DNA from: CAZSLI01 sp964607705
GTDB lineage: Bacteria > Actinomycetota > Coriobacteriia > Anaerosomatales > PHET01
Assembly (NCBI GenBank): GCA_964607705.1
Contig: CAZSLI010000028.1
Span: forward strand, 1-14,770
Direction of reading: 5' to 3'
Length of the DNA stretch: 14,770 nt
The notes under the pieces were generated by a model that saw only the letters and a program-made list of their open reading frames with translations, made no database searches and had not been told where the DNA came from. Numbering within the stretch: the stretch's first letter is position 1; every line of letters starts with the position of its first letter. Of this stretch, positions 13,911 to 14,770 are shown piece after piece. The position numbers were made by a program, and so were the translations under genes.

Positions 13911-14770
13911 GCGACACCCCCTTCCGCGGCCGCGGACTCTTCGTCAGGGGCCTCCTCGGCGGGGGTTATGAGCTCGATATAGGCCTCGCAACACGCCTTG
14001 GCCAGCGCGCGAACGCGGAGGATGTATCCCTGGCGCTCCGTGACGCTGATGGCGCCCCGGGCGTCGAGCAGATTGAACGCATGGGAGCACTTGAGCACGA
14101 AGTCGTAGGCTGGCAGCACGTAGCCTGCCTCGAGTGTCCTCTTGCACTCGGCTTCGTACGTCGAGAACAGGCCGAGCAGCATGTCGACGTCGGCGATCTC
14201 GAAGTTGTAGGCGGAGTACTGCTGCTCGTTGCGCAGGAACACGTCTCCATAGGTGAAGGTGTGGCCGTCCGGCCCGACCGACCACACGAGGTCGTAGACC
14301 GAGTCGACTCCCTGGATGTACATCGCGAGGCGCTCGAGACCATAGGTGATCTCCGCGGGCACCGGGCGACACTCGAAGCCTCCCACCTGCTGGAAGTAGG
14401 TGAACTGGGTGCACTCCATGCCGTTGAGCCAGACTTCCCAGCCCAATCCCCACGCGCCGAGCGTCGGCGACTCCCAGTCGTCCTCGACGAGCCGGATGTC
14501 GTGCTCGGCAGGCTCGATGCCGATCGCCCTCAGCGACTCGAAGTACAAGTCGAGCACGTTATCCGGGCTTGGCTTGAGGATCACCTGGTACTGGTAGTAG
14601 TGCTGCAGCCGGTTGGGGTTCTCACCGTAGCGGCCGTCGGTGGGCCTGCGCGATGGCTGGACATAGGCCGTGCGCCATGTGTCCGGGCCGAGCGATCGCA
14701 GCGTCGTGGCGGGGTGGAACGTGCCCGCGCCGACCTCGGTGTCGTACGGCTGCAGGACCACGCAGCCCTG
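13907..14770 (-). CDS. glyQ: Glycyl-tRNA synthetase alpha subunit (partial, N-terminus beyond right edge)
   Basis: The class II catalytic subunit of alpha2-beta2 GlyRS; it binds glycine and ATP and forms glycyl-adenylate. 287 residues are visible. The frame stays open to the window edge and reads QGCVVLQPYDTEVGAGTFHP, which aligns with residues about 20-40 of E. coli GlyQ, so roughly 20 N-terminal residues are missing. Family motifs are YVQPSRRPTDGRYGENPNR, LQHYYQYQVILKPSP, LGAWGLGWEVWLNGMECTQF, YFQQVGGFECRPV and EITYGLERLAMYIQGVDSV. The C-terminus ends in an acidic, Ala-rich tail (AEEAPDEESAAAEGG) not expected to be catalytic. It overlaps glyS by four bases. Most well-known Actinobacteria use a single-chain GlyRS instead, so this gene pair is informative about lineage. 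Confidence 0.97.
   Translation of the reverse strand, partial: QGCVVLQPYDTEVGAGTFHPATTLRSLGPDTWRTAYVQPSRRPTDGRYGENPNRLQHYYQYQVILKPSPDNVLDLYFESLRAIGIEPAEHDIRLVEDDWESPTLGAWGLGWEVWLNGMECTQFTYFQQVGGFECRPVPAEITYGLERLAMYIQGVDSVYDLVWSVGPDGHTFTYGDVFLRNEQQYSAYNFEIADVDMLLGLFSTYEAECKRTLEAGYVLPAYDFVLKCSHAFNLLDARGAISVTERQGYILRVRALAKACCEAYIELITPAEEAPDEESAAAEGGVA

Overview
The window is high-GC chromosomal DNA and reads as a bacterial core-gene block, not a mobile or accessory island. The best guess for the host is an actinobacterium of the Coriobacteriia or a related anaerobic lineage. Evidence: a HrdB/SigA-like RpoD with a long Lys/Ala-rich N-terminus, a PPDK with its own regulatory protein, a two-subunit GlyRS, pervasive GTG/TTG starts, and a surface protein whose C-terminal module I associate from memory with metagenomic Coriobacteriia-type proteins. 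The taxonomic call is inference.

From right to left on the minus strand runs one long co-directional block: glyQ (cut by the right edge), glyS, a PPDK regulatory protein (ppsR/PDRP family), ppdK, a small three-helix membrane protein of unknown function, a dGTPase-like HD hydrolase (dgt), dnaG and rpoD. The glyQ/glyS and glyS/ppsR junctions are 4-base GTGA overlaps, and dnaG and rpoD are 7 bases apart, so translation is probably coupled at these points. The block combines tRNA charging, pyruvate/PEP interconversion with its phospho-switch, dNTP hydrolysis, primer synthesis and the primary sigma factor. It is a dgt-dnaG-rpoD variant of the macromolecular synthesis operon, with no rpsU next to dnaG. 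A perfect 13-bp hairpin lies between ppdK and the small membrane gene.

The block ends at a 12-bp hairpin that faces a convergent plus-strand tRNA-Asn(GUU), which has a clear sigma70-type promoter (TTGCGC-17-TATACT). Beyond it, on the minus strand, is a 790-residue secreted protein with two beta-helix-like halves, one InlB/Listeria-Bacteroides repeat and a Lys/Arg/Tyr/Trp-rich C-terminal module. Next come a tRNA with CAU anticodon, whose acceptor and anticodon stems look like tRNA-Ile2 (lysidine) more than elongator Met, and the first 81 codons of a membrane-anchored or secreted protein that runs off the left edge. The SD of that last gene abuts the tRNA 3' end.

I found no CRISPR array, insertion sequence, prophage, integrase or attachment site. 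No wholly new system is evident. The items most worth a second look are the surface protein with its C-terminal module, the small membrane protein inside the housekeeping block, the tRNA-mRNA junction at the left edge and the near-absence of ATG starts.
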